From the NCBI RefSeq assembly GCF_020360975.1, contig NW_025408667.1, positions 9,052,001 through 9,116,000 of the forward strand: a DNA stretch of 64,000 nt. The letters are read 5' to 3'. Each line of letters begins with the position of its first letter. The first letter of the stretch is position 1. This stretch comes from Hirsutella rhossiliensis (lineage: Eukaryota; Ascomycota; Sordariomycetes; Hypocreales; Ophiocordycipitaceae). Of the stretch, positions 51,401 to 62,699 are shown in pieces. The notes under the pieces are model-generated. The model saw only the letters and a program-made list of their open reading frames with translations. It was not told the DNA's origin and searched no databases. A program made the position numbers and the translations under genes.

Positions 51401-53600
51401 ACTAAAGAAAAGTAAGTTCTATATATAGGAAGTAGACTTCCTTAGATATACGATCTTACTAAGAGAGATATAAATATAATAAGATAAGATTAACTTAGTT
51501 AAAGAATAGCTAACGCTAAAGAAAGTTAAGGATATATAAAGTTTCCTAGGATTTATAAATTACTACTAATAATTTATTAAAGGTTTTAAAAAGATTATAG
51601 TACTACTATACTATATAACTTAATAAAGAAAGAAAAAGAATTTATATAGGACGATAAAGCTAATAGAGCTTTCGAATATATTAAAACTACGATTATATTA
51701 AAACTAGTCTTAACTACCTTTAATCTAAAATAATAAATTAAACTTAAAACTAATATATTAGACTTTACTCTAAGAGTATAAATCGGATAAAAAGATAATA
51801 AAGGAAGACTATAACTAATTATATTCTACTTAAAGAAGCTATATAATATAAAACTTAATTACCTTATCTACTATTAAGAATTCCTTATAATTATTTAAGC
51901 TTTTAAGGAATTTCGATACTACCTTCTTAAAAGTAAATATAACGTTAATATTTATATAGACTATAAAGATATCTTATACTTTATAATAATATAATAGTTA
52001 AATAGATAATAGATCTAATAGGCTAAATACTTATTAGAATTTAACTATAAAATAATCTATAGAAAAGGAATAAAAAACGGTTAAGCTAATACCTTTAGTC
52101 GATAAAGTAACTATAATATAAGAGTACCTATAGTAAAAGGATAGCTCTTAGAAATTAACGAAAATAAGAAATACTAGTGACGATAGCTAAATATAAAATT
52201 TAAAATATAACCTAACGACATAACTTACTAAAAGATCTTAAAATAGATAAAAGAATATAAAGTACTAAATAGATATAATATAGGATATTTAGAAGTTCTA
52301 ATATATAAAAATAAAATCTAGATACTACTAGAATTATAAGATAAAGTTATATAAGATATATATAAATATCTAATATATAGATACTAGGGATTCTAAAGAA
52401 TAATAAGATAGATTAAACGATAATATAACTTTTTATAGCTTAAAGAAGTAGTATAATAAGTTATTAAAGAATATAAACTTTATATATAAAGTAAAGCTAA
52501 ACGATATAAACTATATAGAGAATTATAACCGCTACTAGTACTAGAGAAACTATAGGATATAATAGCTTTTAACTATATTATAAAGCTACTACTATTAAAA
52601 GAACTTATAACTAACGTTAAGTATAATAGTATATTTATTATTACTAATAGATTAATAAAGTATAAATACTTTTTACTATATAAAGAAGTAAGTAATATAA
52701 AAGAGCTAGTATATATAATCCTACGAATAATTATTAGTAATTATAAACTATTAAATAAGATTATCTTTAATAAAGGAAGTATATTTATAGCTAAATTTTA
52801 GTAAGCTCTTATAGTATAATTAAGGACGAAATATAAGCTTAGTATAGCTTATTACCTATAAATAAATAGATAAATAGAACGACTTAACTAAACGCTTAAA
52901 TAATATTTATAATACTATATTAGCTATAAATAAAACGATTAAGTTAAATAGCTACTAATAGTATAACTAGCTTATAATAGCTTAGTTATAAAAATTACTA
53001 AGCTCTTACTAGTATATACTAATTATAGATATAACATAGAAGTATTTAAGGTTACTTAATAAGGACTATAAGCGGAACGAGCGATACTATAAATAGATTA
53101 GCTATAAAACTTATATAAAGAAATATAATAAGAACTTTAATTTATTAAAGAACGAATATCTACTTACTATAATTAGAAAAGATTATAAGGACTAATCTTT
53201 TAAGAGAGAGATATAGTCTACCTTATACGACGAAATATTAAAATAAAATAACTAAGTAATAAATTAGATTTTAAGAAACTTAGACCGTTTAAGGTTAAGA
53301 AAACTATTTTAAAAGTTAACTATAAACTTTCGCTACTAATAATAATATAGATATACCTAATATTTTATATCTTATTATTAGAACTAGCGCTATAAAACGC
53401 TAAACTATAAGAAAAAATTAAAGTTAATAATAATTAAGAATATAAAGCTAAATAAATACTAGATATAAGAAAATAAGGTTAGTAATAAGAATACCTTATT
53501 AAGTAAAAGGGATATAGACTAAGGGAAAATACCTAGGAACTAATTAAGTACTTAACTTACTATAGTTCTTTACTTCGATAGTTCTACTAATAGAATCTAC
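48471..53600 (+). pseudogene. Gypsy-2 pol with C-terminal chromodomain
   Basis: Plus-strand frames with RIP-type stops show a protease-like region after 48900, then RT at about 50950-51500 (INYRRLNDIT, FTALDLKGAYNL and a YLDN box at 51300-51311 in place of YLDD or YVDD). RNase H runs to about 52100 and integrase from about 52500 to 53250. At about 53437-53590 a chromodomain-like segment (QILDIRKQG, EYLIK.KGYR, NT.ELIKYL) closes the frame. The chromodomain marks the chromovirus lineage, in which it steers integration to heterochromatin; that role is established knowledge, not shown here. Confidence 0.85.
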
Positions 53601-54305
53601 CCTAGGTATTATAAAATCGCTTAATAAACTAATAGCATTCTAATTAATTATATTAAATCTACCTATAGACTAAATATCGACCACCGCTTTAGATTCTTAG
53701 CGCTTAGCCTTATTAAGGTTACCTAAGGAATAAAGGCCCTAATAAACTATCTTAGTACCCTTTATCTTTAGCTAGCGTTTTTAATAGTAAAGCCGCGCTA
53801 AATAAGCTAAGGCTTTATTTAGGTTAGCTTAAGCTTTTAATATTTACTCCTTAGTAATTTCTTCTTCTTTATTTAATAGATCGGACTCTAGATTTATTTA
53901 AGATACTAGGAAAGATATTAGCTATAAATAATAAGTAGGATAATAAAGTTACTTATAAGAGCTAATTACTACGCCCGACGTATTATAAGAACGACCCCGC
54001 TATATATATTTAGTATACTTAGAAGATTTCTCTAGTATTTTATAGTAGAAGCCGCGTAACGAATAGAAAGAATATAGTATAACGTTAAAACTTAGACGAT
54101 TAATAGACTTAGCTAAATAAATACGCTTAAAGGTCTTATAAGAACGATCCTTCGATACGCGACTAAATATACTATTAGTTATATATTTTAAGGGATAGAA
54201 AGGATAAACGGGGAATATATATATACGCGATAATAGTATATTTATATATAGTAGCTAAGGTAGTAGTAGGTCTTATAGATAAGACTAAAAGGAGGGGAGA
54301 TATTA
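53600..54305 (+). other. Gypsy-2 untranslated 3' region
   Basis: About 700 bp between the pol stop and the 3' LTR. No domain was recognised. It ends in a purine-rich stretch next to the LTR that may be the polypurine tract. Confidence 0.5.
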
Positions 54306-54775
54306 TATTACGATTATAGTTAGCGGGCTATAAGAGAGCTAGCTATATTTATATAATAAGGCGGCTTAGAATAATAGTTAAGATAAGAAGTTACTTAGGC
54401 TTAGCTTACCTAGAGTATATATAAGCTAAGTATACCTTATATAGATAGATTACTACTTAGGAGTATAGCTTATAAGTAAGCTATAGTAATTTATAAAGGG
54501 GATTATAGCTAGAACTATAATCTAAGGATAGTCTCTATAAGTATATATAGTTACTTACTTTTACTCCTTTAAATAGATAGCTCTCTAGCTTTTAATATAG
54601 ATCTTTATTATAAATCTATCTTTAATTTTAATTACTTAGTTATAGTCTATAGTCTATAACCTTTAACTTATTACTAATATAATATACTTATTATTACTTA
54701 GACTACGCCCTATTATATCTACTAATATAAACCCTTCGATAGGTTTATCCCTTAAGAATAATACTAGTTATTATA
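54306..54775 (+). repeat. Gypsy-2 3' LTR (470 bp)
   Basis: Starts TATTACGATTATAG and ends CTAGTTATTATA. Same length as the 5' LTR. Confidence 0.92.
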
Positions 54776-56400
54776 AAAACACCGCGTAGGAGGAACTAGA
54801 TTAACTTTTCCTTTATTATTACCTTTATAGCTACCCTTTCTTTAATTAATTATAAGCCCCTAGGCTCTATAGCTAGCTAGGACTACTAATAGGGGCCTAG
54901 GCTCCTATTAGCCTCGCTATAGCCCTAGAGGCTATATACGAGTAATAAAAAAAACCTAATAACGAGCTCCTTAATAGAGAATAAATCGCCCTTATAACTA
55001 AGAAAGCTTTATCTACTATAATATTAAGGGCCTCCTTACTAAGGCTATAGAAGCTAGATTCCTATTAAATTAAGGTACTATATATTACTTCTTTTATTTA
55101 TAATATTTTAGGGGTTTCTATTATCTACTTATCTTAAAAGCTTTTAGTAAGTACTTAGTTTATCTTTAATATAAATGCTTTAACTACTTAGTACTAAAGG
55201 GGTATATAGAACGGGACTTATAAAGCTAGGAAGTTATTTATTATTAGCCCTTCTAACTTAGATATATCTTTCTTAATACTTATAACTACTTTAGCTTATT
55301 ATTACTATACTTTAATAGTTTACTTATTTTTAGAACTAATATTTAACTATCTTAGCTATAATCTAGCTATAATTAGACGTGTCTTAGACTTTCTCCCTCT
55401 TATAGCTACGTATAAAGCTTTATCGCGATAAGGAAGGCAGCTTAAAAGGTCGTAGTTAAATAGAAGCTCTAGCTATATAATATATTAGTTATAATAGCCT
55501 ATTATAATTTAATATAAGTAAAGCTACTTCCTTATAGAGTTAGGTAGGTATATATAGTAAGGATAAGCACGCTATACCCTATATTATAAGCGAAGACTTA
55601 ACCCCTACTATCTAGGAAAATATTCTATTATTCTATATTATTTTATTTCTACTTCTCTTTACCCTTATAGTATAGTAGTTATATACCTAGGAGGCCTACT
55701 AGCTATAACGCTAAAGTTAGTTTAAATCTAGCTAGGGGCACGATTAATTTTTAGTCGGACTAGTAATTAGATAAAGCTAACCTACTTACTAATTAGCTAA
55801 TAAGCGCTTCTAAAAGCGCTTATAAATATACTAGTAGTCTAGCCCCGCTATAAGTAGGCCGGCCTATACCTCGCCTACCTAGACCTAGCGACGAATTCGT
55901 TAGGACCTCCCTCTAACCCCGGTCCGGGCCCCCCGACCGGAAAAATAAAAACCTAGGGCCGATACTAGCAATTTAATAAGGACGGCGCGAAGCCGGTATA
56001 ATAACCTAACTACCGGCCCGGCTAAAGGCCGGTATTAATAAAAAAAATAGCCTACTAAGCCTTATAGTAGAAAATAAGGTAAAGCCTAGGAAGATATCGT
56101 TATAGGATAAGGTTAAAGATAATTATATAATTAACTATTAACTAAAAACGCTCGTACTACCGATTAATACTATATACCCCGCGTATATAAAGGAGTTACT
56201 TTCTAAGGTTACTTTATAGCGGGGCTAATACGATTCCGACTAACTATAACGATACCTAAAATAGCCGGCGTAAGATTCCTACGTATTATAACCGCGACCC
56301 GGTATAAGGGCGGACTAGCTACGAAAGAGGGGAGGGTTTTCCTCTAGGCACTCTAGTTTTTCCCTCCTATTTAACGCCGAAGTTCTAGATACCTCTAGAT
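54776..56400. other. Unassigned RIP-mutated sequence at the block edge
   Basis: CA/TG-depleted like the elements but matching none of them. A GC-rich part near 55870-56080 contains CCGGCC-type inverted repeats. No domain could be read on either strand. It may be an old transposon end or RIP that leaked into unique flanking DNA. Confidence 0.4.
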
Positions 56401-57518
56401 AGGTCACTAGTGTAATCTCAATTAATCTACTTCTCTTCTTTTATCTGAGGACCAAAAGCTAAATTAAAGATTGACTTCCCTGGACGCTCACCGGTGGGCT
56501 CTTGCTGGGCCACGCCCGCTTTGCCATTGACCCCTTGTATCAAGCCAGCCGTAACCAGGCTATCGCCAAAGCTATAAGTGTCTCGATAGTTGCGACTGAC
56601 CCGCCACACTCTCACTTATTTCCAGATGTCGTGGAGCGCATCGTTTCCCTTTATTCCGAGTTGGCGGAAGAATTTCCGCTATCACCTTTTGCAGCCAGAC
56701 TATTTTGTGTCCTGGCAGATGCCCAAGCCTGGTGCTTGGGAGGCGTTCGAGGCGAGTGAGTCCAACGTTAAGGGCTCCTTGCTCATGGATCTGCTTACGG
56801 TACAATTCAGGGGCTTAGATCCGGCCTAGGGAAAGAGGCGGTCATCCAGTTGTTGATAACAGCTGAAGAGAAGGTTGGAGAAAGATGCGTACTGATGCTG
56901 GATGGAATGGAGACGGCGACAAAGGTCCAGGTAGCTGAAGTCCTGGACAGAATCCCGCAAGCAGTGTTGGCCTCGCTGGTAGAGGGCAAAACAGTCCGGA
57001 TGTGAGATCGGCGTTTCGAGGACAGCATACAAGAGCCTCAACATGACAAAGGAATGGCGACTTCTGATATAACGGGGAAGGGCGCTTCCTTTGCGATGAT
57101 CCATGGGATGCTCGCGTTCAGATCTAGCGATCGTTCACTGCCGAGTAAGTCTTAAAGGCGGCGTGGATGAGAAACTGGGCTCTGCCAGGTTATGAGAAGA
57201 TTTGGTTGAACTGTGAAAGTTTTCTCGGTCTTAACTTTGGCGGGTTGCACGAACTAGGTGGTCAAGGGGAGCCAGGGCGGAAGTGAAGTAATAGCAACAT
57301 TTTTCTTCATCAGTCAGGCTTTAGTCAAATGACAGGTCAATGCCGAATCTGCAGTTTTACCAAGTTCAAGGGACTCTTGTACTCCATGGCTTTTTCCAAC
57401 GGCTCGTGTGTATGCTTTTAGAAATATTATTGCGCCTCTCTTTTGCCTTTTCCCCTTCACGCATATATCTCGTAGACGGCACACGTTACCACGACCACCG
57501 GCTGGGATCGAGTGCCAT
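56400..57518. other. Unmutated flank with overlapping short open frames
   Basis: Normal CA/TG content returns at about 56400. Several 60-92 codon frames overlap on both strands. The best coding signal is on the minus strand at 56826-57104 (92 codons, ATG to TAG), where codons end mostly in C or T through SYLDLCRRLHSIQHQYASF. A plus-strand frame at about 56790-56995 (ITAEEKVGERCVLMLDGME) competes with it. I recognise neither; the stretch may hold a spliced gene or a remnant. Confidence 0.3.
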
Positions 57519-58750
57519 CTACGGGATGGCGATGAATCGGGCAGGATTTGGCTCATCAGGGGGTTCTGGCGCGCTGACACCGGCAAAGGTCTGGCTCGGA
57601 AAGTATCTGTTGGTGCCTAGGAGAAAGGACGCGTTCAGATCGATCCAGACGATCATCCTGCGCAGGAGACCGCCGAGTCCGAGACAGGACAGGCCGCCGC
57701 GCATACGAATCATCATGCGCAGGCCCTCCATGTGAGTGTGGTACGAGGTCAGATCGCCATGCATAGCCTCAAAGCTCGCCATCTTTGCAACGGCGCCGAT
57801 GATCTCATCGGACAGATGTCGGCCTGGATCGCTCAGCGCAATGTTGATGGCGCCGATGGCGGCTTGCTTGAGGTGAAGTAAATGCCGCCGACTGGGGCAG
57901 GGCTGCATAGGGCCGCGGAAGTCATCATCAATCGAGGCAATAGTGGCCATCGGTGGAGGCTCGCCGCCTCTAGCAGTGCTGACGGTAGTTACATAGTTGG
58001 CAGCGGAGAGGAGGAGGACGACGGCAAAGGTGGACGGGTCCGAGAGAACCATAGGAAACCACCGGGTGCGGAGGAGGCCTGCGTGGCCTGGTTCATCGAG
58101 CTCGGCTATGTCCACGGCCATGTGGACAATATCTGCGCGTCGTGTGCACGGCCGGTCGACGTGTCGTTAGCCACACGAAGGTCAGGGCGCCTCTTGGAAG
58201 CCATGCGGGTTCGAATTAAAGCGCCAATGACGCCGTTCTGAGTGGAATGAGGGAAAGGGGGGGATTGAGTCCACGTACAATGATCCGTCAATGCCGGAAT
58301 AAAAGGCCTCCATGGCCCCGGGTGGGCATGAAAGGGATCGACCCGCCCGCCTCCAAGCTGATAATCGATGGGCAGCGCCCCGGACTGAGCGAGAAAACAC
58401 TCGAGACGCAGCTGCGGCGTCATCGACCTCTGCTCGAGCTCGCCCGTTACGCCAGCACGCTCGGCCGGATGGAACGGAGCGGCAGTGGCGTCAGCGGGGG
58501 CATATTCAAAGGCAATGGACAAGGCCTTATTCTTGCGTGGCCGTCTCTTGGGGCGGGGCGGGTGCTTCCCATGGGTGTCTGGTGGGGAGGGGGGAGGTAG
58601 AGACAAGGAGGACGACGAGGCGGACACGCGGAGGCCCTTCCAAGCCCGCCTGGAGACGTGGGAGCGCAGGTGACTGTGGCCGTAGCCCTTGAGCTGTTCC
58701 GGGCGGTTGCCGACGACAAACTCAAAGGGTGGCAACGTGCCGTCGGGCAT
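57519..58750 (-). CDS. Fungal-specific transcription-factor-like protein (two exons, 361 aa)
   Basis: Exon 1 is 58279-58750 and exon 2 is 57519-58132, joined across a 146 bp intron (donor GTACGT, acceptor GCGCAG) that restores DHYIVHMAVDIAELDEP. The N-terminus has the FEFVVGNRPEQ...HLRSHVSRRAW block, then a Ser/Pro and Lys/Arg-rich linker (KRRPRKNK). The conserved C-terminal half includes RTRWFPMVLSDPSTF, LLLSAANYV, HLKQAAIGAINIALSD, IIGAVAKMASFEAMHGD, HMEGLRMMIRMRGGLS and LLRRMIVWIDLNASFL. This matches the ascomycete family annotated as fungal-specific transcription factor domain or tachykinin-family protein. No Zn2Cys6 cluster is present, as is usual for this subgroup, so DNA binding is unproven. 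I chose the ATG at 58750, where homology starts; an in-frame upstream ATG at 58906 adds 52 unlike residues. A nuclear role is inferred. Confidence 0.82.
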
Positions 58751-60080
58751 GGTAGTTTCCCCGACAGAGGAGCGTGATGCAGCTCCAAAACTAGCAGGGC
58801 GGTCAAGCACAGAAGGAGGAAGGCCGAGAATGATGCATGGTTTGGGTGTGCGTGTGTGCCCGCCGCTCGGGACGTGTTCGGGCTTGATTGACGGGGCCAA
58901 GCGCAAACCCCGGCTCGGCTCGGGATTCGTGCTTTTCGCTTCCTGATGTCACATTTCTTGTTTCCAGACATATCCGAGACCTCACACGGTTAGACGGCCC
59001 TTGTCCTGATCGGGTGCGTGCATCTGGTGCATGTTTTACAGTAGCCGACTAGGGCGGTTTCTGTTGAAGTTTGGGGACGTCACCACCTGGAGCTTGAGCG
59101 GGGAGAATCAAAGCTCCGCATAGATGCTTGGGGAGGGCAAACTGATTCCGCCCATGGCATTTACTCGAACCAGCATCGCCATGCTTTGAGACTCCCATGA
59201 CCTGAGCTTTAGACTTCACGTGCCGTCAGAGGTCCACGAGGCTTGCTAGCACCATCTGTTGAATGGGCGTTACCCTGATCGACGCCGACGCATGCGGTCG
59301 CCGGTGAACATAGAAGAAGATGTCAGACTTACCATCAAGCACACCCGGGTACGCGCCATTACTCGTTACACACAAGAGCTAGTGGCCCGACGAAAGCTAC
59401 ATGTAAATGCAAAACTGGAAAGATGCCCAAGGAATGACTTCTACCCCTAGTGGCCCGGTGGGGTTTCAGTTCGTTCAGCCCTCTTCGGAGGGCACGGGAG
59501 TGGGCGACTGGCCGCAGTTATTGCGTGTTTAAAAACTTTAAGAGCCTTTGCCTTTGCTCCACACATCTCTATTTCCGATGCACAGCGCCAGCGGGACAAT
59601 GTAAGCCGAGAGCACGTCTCCTTCTTTGCATCAGCAAAAGGAACAACAAAGCGGCTGGCAATTCGCGGGGGAGAGAGCTCGACTACGCCAGACCTGATCG
59701 GCGCGGCTCCAACAGCGGCGTGTCGACGTTTCCGGAAGAGGAAAATGCTCAGTTACATTCTGACGGGAAGAGAGCTTAAAATCGACTCTCGAGCCTTGTA
59801 CCGCGACTGTTCTCGGGACGGCCGGCGAACATCCCCACTACTATGCGTGATTCTCCTACGAAAAGCAAAAACTGGGACGTCAGGCTTCAGGATGCCGGCT
59901 GGAGAGAAACAATGTAGAGGGGAGCAGGCGGGCCTGTGGAGTATAAAAGGTCAGGCGCACACACCCATAGACGCAGCCTTCTCCTCAGCTGTTCATCCCC
60001 TTCACAAGACTCAATCACACAATCGACGTACACTTCAAAGCACTAAAGCAAAACATCGCCAACAAGCCCATATTCTCACC
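58751..60080. other. Intergenic region between divergent genes
   Basis: 1330 bp lie between the start codons of the transcription-factor-like gene (minus) and the reductase gene (plus), so the promoters of both should be here. Open frames at 59259-59450 and 59450-59779 show no motif and look like chance. The frame running into the reductase from 59745 is its in-frame 5' leader, not coding. Confidence 0.55.
59941..59950 (+). promoter_or_regulatory. TATA box of the reductase gene
   Basis: GTATAAAAGG lies about 130 bp upstream of the ATG at 60081. It is followed by a CA-rich leader and a CACC-ATG context at the start codon. Confidence 0.6.
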
Positions 60081-61008
60081 ATGTCTCTCCAAGGAAAAGT
60101 CGCCCTCATCACCGGCGGGGCCAAGAACCTCGGGGCCGAGATTGCGAAGAACCTAGCCCCCTTGGGTGCCAATCTAGCACTGCATTACAATTCGGACAAA
60201 TCCAAGCAAGACGCAGTCAAGCTAGAGAAGGAGCTCAAAGACAAGTTCCCCAAGTGCCAGGTCCGATTCTACCAAGGGGACCTGACGACCGAGGCCGCCG
60301 TCGACAAGCTCTTTGCCTCCGTCATCAAAGACTTTAGCAAGGTGGACATTGTGGTAAACACGGTTGGCAAGGTGCTTAAGAAGCCCATTATTGATATCAC
60401 CGAGAAAGAATACGACGAAATGTTTGCGTAAGTCTTATCTTTTCCTGACTTATTCCTCTTTCGGTTTATTCGCCGAAGGTATAGTGAAAGGGGATGCTAA
60501 CGGAGTGAATCATCTTCCTACAGGGTTAACTCCAAGTCTGCCTTCCTTATCCTCAAGGCTGGCGCCAAGAATGTCACGGACGGTGGAAAGCTCATCACCA
60601 TTGTTACGGCCCTGCTAGCCGCCTTCACAGGCTTCTATACCTCTTACGCCGGGTCTAAGGCTCCCGTTGAGCACTTTACTCGCGGTGTGGCCAAGGAGCT
60701 GCAGAGCCGTAAAGTTAGCGTCAACGCCGTGGCCCCCGGGCCGATGGACACGCGTACGTTACCACCCGCCAAGCAGCAGCAAAACCCTGCATAAAACGCG
60801 AGATAATATGCTAACCGAGCTTGGTTCTGTAGCCTTCTTCTACTCTCAAGAGTCTGACGAGGCTGTCGCCTTCCATAAGAGCCAGGCTATTGGCAACAGA
60901 CTCACCGACATTCAGGATGTTGCGCCTCTTATCAAGTTTCTCTGTACCGAGGGAGCGTTCGTAACTGGACAGACGCTTTTCTGCAATGGGGGGTACACTA
61001 CGCGGTAG
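60081..61008 (+). CDS. Short-chain dehydrogenase/reductase (three exons, 250 aa)
   Basis: Exons are 60081-60427, 60524-60753 and 60833-61008. The introns (96 and 79 bp) have GTAAGT or GTACGT donors, GCTAAC branch sites and CAG or TAG acceptors. The product is a classical single-domain SDR of normal length. It has the cofactor motif TGGAKNLG at residues 11-18, HYNSDKSK after strand 2 (favouring NADP(H)), GDLT, an NTVG variant of NNAG, the tetrad Asn in VNSKSAF (N118), and the active-site YAGSK (Y157, K161), followed by VAPGPMDTPFF and a C-terminal GQTLFCNGGYTTR. It should catalyse NAD(P)-dependent carbonyl/alcohol conversion in the cytosol; the substrate cannot be told. Oddity: the position 13 residues before Y157, normally the catalytic Ser, is Thr144, followed by Ala. 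Confidence 0.93.
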
Positions 61009-62090
61009 AATTGTCGCGGACCAAGGTGAGGAATATTTATGAGCTCATCACCACGGGATGCGCCTACAGGTGGGAGGATAACGGTGATAGAAATGGGCGG
61101 TCCACATGTGAGACACAGGAAGTCACGTACAGTCCCGTATATCCGTGTTCAACCTATCTGTAAGGAACCCTGATGTTCTGGGCTCATTGAGTACACATAT
61201 AAGGCCATATCAGTCAACCCCCTCTTGCAGGGAGGTCAGCGCAATCCATACAGTCACTTCTCAATGCAAGGTCCATATAAATGGCAACAAGAATACTGGA
61301 TCTCAGCAGTGCCAACTCGGTATCATACCGAGACGGTACACTGACCCGATCCGTTGCGCCTCGACTTCGGCCTTGACCTCGTTCCCGAACATGGCGGGTC
61401 GAGCAGCCCGACGACTTCTCGCTTGCCAAATCCCGCCCAGAGAGCAACGTCCCCAAGCACGCCGCGTTGGAGATGTACTGCCTGAGATCGTGATAGGCCA
61501 GTCGTCGTGCGTGTTGAAGGGCTTGATCCGACCGAGGTAGACGAGTCGATGAGCATGCCTAGGTGTGATCGGCCCGCATATGCCGACGGCTCGGACTTCC
61601 ACGAGGCTTTAGGGTAAGGCGATGGCTTTTCTTAAAGCGACGTAGACCAATTTACAAGTCTACTGCCCAAGATAGTCGTCGCTTCTTCAGTCACTGTTTG
61701 AACCTTCCTAGATGAGACGAGAAACGGAGGTCCCCTGTCCCATTACTCAAGAGTAACACTGCGGGCCGTAAAGGTGCACGGCCGGTTCAACCAGCAATGA
61801 GCAAAGCTTGCACACGCCGCGCACCTTTGCATCCTGTCCCCGAGGATCCACCTCGCACGGCCCTGAGTCTGAGCCGCGATCCAAGTACACGCAGAAGCCA
61901 CATTTGCGTGAACGAAGAACGCAGTTTTGTACCGTTGGTTTCCCGTTCTATGAGTAAATTGCGACAGAAGGTTGGCATTCTAGAGGAACGTTGCTCTCCG
62001 TGGTGCAGACATTACTATCCCTTGCCGTGGCACCCACTAAGCTGTCTGGTTGAGATAATAAATCAGCATCTCTAAAACGGTATAAGCGCT
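61009..62090. other. Region downstream of the reductase; possible gene remnant
   Basis: Normal composition, with overlapping short frames on both strands at 61145-61602. The minus-strand frame 61303-61602 (99 codons) has C-ending codons and a clean stretch, RLVYLGRIKPFNTHDDWP, that looks coding before the bias fades. This could be a decayed or spliced minus-strand gene. I recognise no family. Nothing else is evident up to the onset of RIP at about 62090. Confidence 0.3.
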
Positions 62091-62132
62091 AAGTATAGGC
62101 CGGCGCCGCCCGCTCAGCCCCCTATATACGTT

Positions 62133-62692
62133 ATGCGTCGTAGGAAATTAACTGCTCCGACTAGGTCGGGCGCCGCCGCGGCGGCAGCTGCTACTAGTAC
62201 GCGCGCGCCGGCCGCGCCTACGAGGCGGCGCCTCCCGTCTTACTCGCTACGGCGTCGGCTTAGAAGGCCGGCTCGCACGGGCAGGCGCGGGGGGCTACTA
62301 AGAAGCGCCTTACCGCCGCCGCTGCTATATACCGCAACCTCCGCGCCCTCGAGCGATGGGGCCTCGTACTCGTGCCTAAGTAAGTCCTTACTCCTCCGCT
62401 CCCCCGCTTCTGCCTCTAACGCACCCGGCGCTAGGGACACCGCCTCCGTCGCCCTATCGGCGGTCCCCTTAGCCGTGCCCGCCTCCGCTACCGCTACCGC
62501 CCCTGCCGCCGCTGCCGATACTAGCCGCCGCCCCTCCGCCCTTAGAGCCGCCGCCGCCGCCGACTAGCTTATAGGCTTAGAGGGCCGCCTTAGCGCCCTA
62601 GAGAGCGCCGCCGCCGCTAATAAGAAGGAGGAGGCTAACGAGGATAAGGATAATAATAATAATAATAAAGGTAACGACGATAATAAGAAATA
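62133..62692 (+). pseudogene. Ala/Arg-rich reading frame broken by a RIP-type stop
   Basis: An ATG-initiated frame of 144 codons ends at a TAG at 62565-62567 (a likely former CAG) and continues open for about 40 codons more: LIGLEGRLSALESAAAANKK, then a Glu/Asp/Asn-rich tail with an Asn run encoded by AAT repeats. The segment is very GC-rich yet poor in CA and TG. A competing frame reads RNLRALERWGLVLVPK. It could be a small ORF of the neighbouring element on its antisense strand, or an unrelated gene caught by RIP. Function unknown. Confidence 0.35.
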
Positions 62693-62699
62693 GGCCTAG

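Larger units (their letters stand above)
40594..54775 (+). mobile_element. Gypsy-2: chromovirus-type Ty3/gypsy, interrupted by copia G
   Basis: Two 470 bp LTRs (40594-41063 and 54306-54775) flank gag, then copia G, then protease, RT, RNase H, integrase and a C-terminal chromodomain. Removing copia G and one TSD leaves about 7.8 kb, usual for chromoviruses. A purine-rich AAGGAGGGGAGA lies just before the 3' LTR. I see no matching TSD (CTTCT left, AAAAC right). All frames carry RIP-type stops. Confidence 0.88.
1440..56400. other. RIP-mutated transposon block
   Basis: Across about 55 kb CA and TG are nearly absent and TA is strongly enriched, while CG survives in many places. In the reading frames of the retroelements the codons expected to be CAG/CAA read TAG/TAA, and expected His, Cys and Asp codons read Tyr, Tyr and Asn. 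These are C-to-T changes on both strands at CpA, the signature of fungal RIP. All long open frames are destroyed; only fragments of the least mutated copia copy stay open. The block is made of nested retroelements listed separately. Confidence 0.95.

Noticed and set aside
58182..58985. Several 60-174 codon frames on both strands around exon 1 of the transcription-factor-like gene
   Set aside because: Shadows of a GC-rich coding exon; only the frame that splices into the conserved second exon carries family motifs.
59259..59779. Open frames of 63 and 109 codons upstream of the reductase
   Set aside because: No motif or codon bias; they overlap the promoter region.
61787..62075. Overlapping frames of 63 and 92 codons
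   Set aside because: No conserved features; adjacent to the RIP boundary and probably chance.
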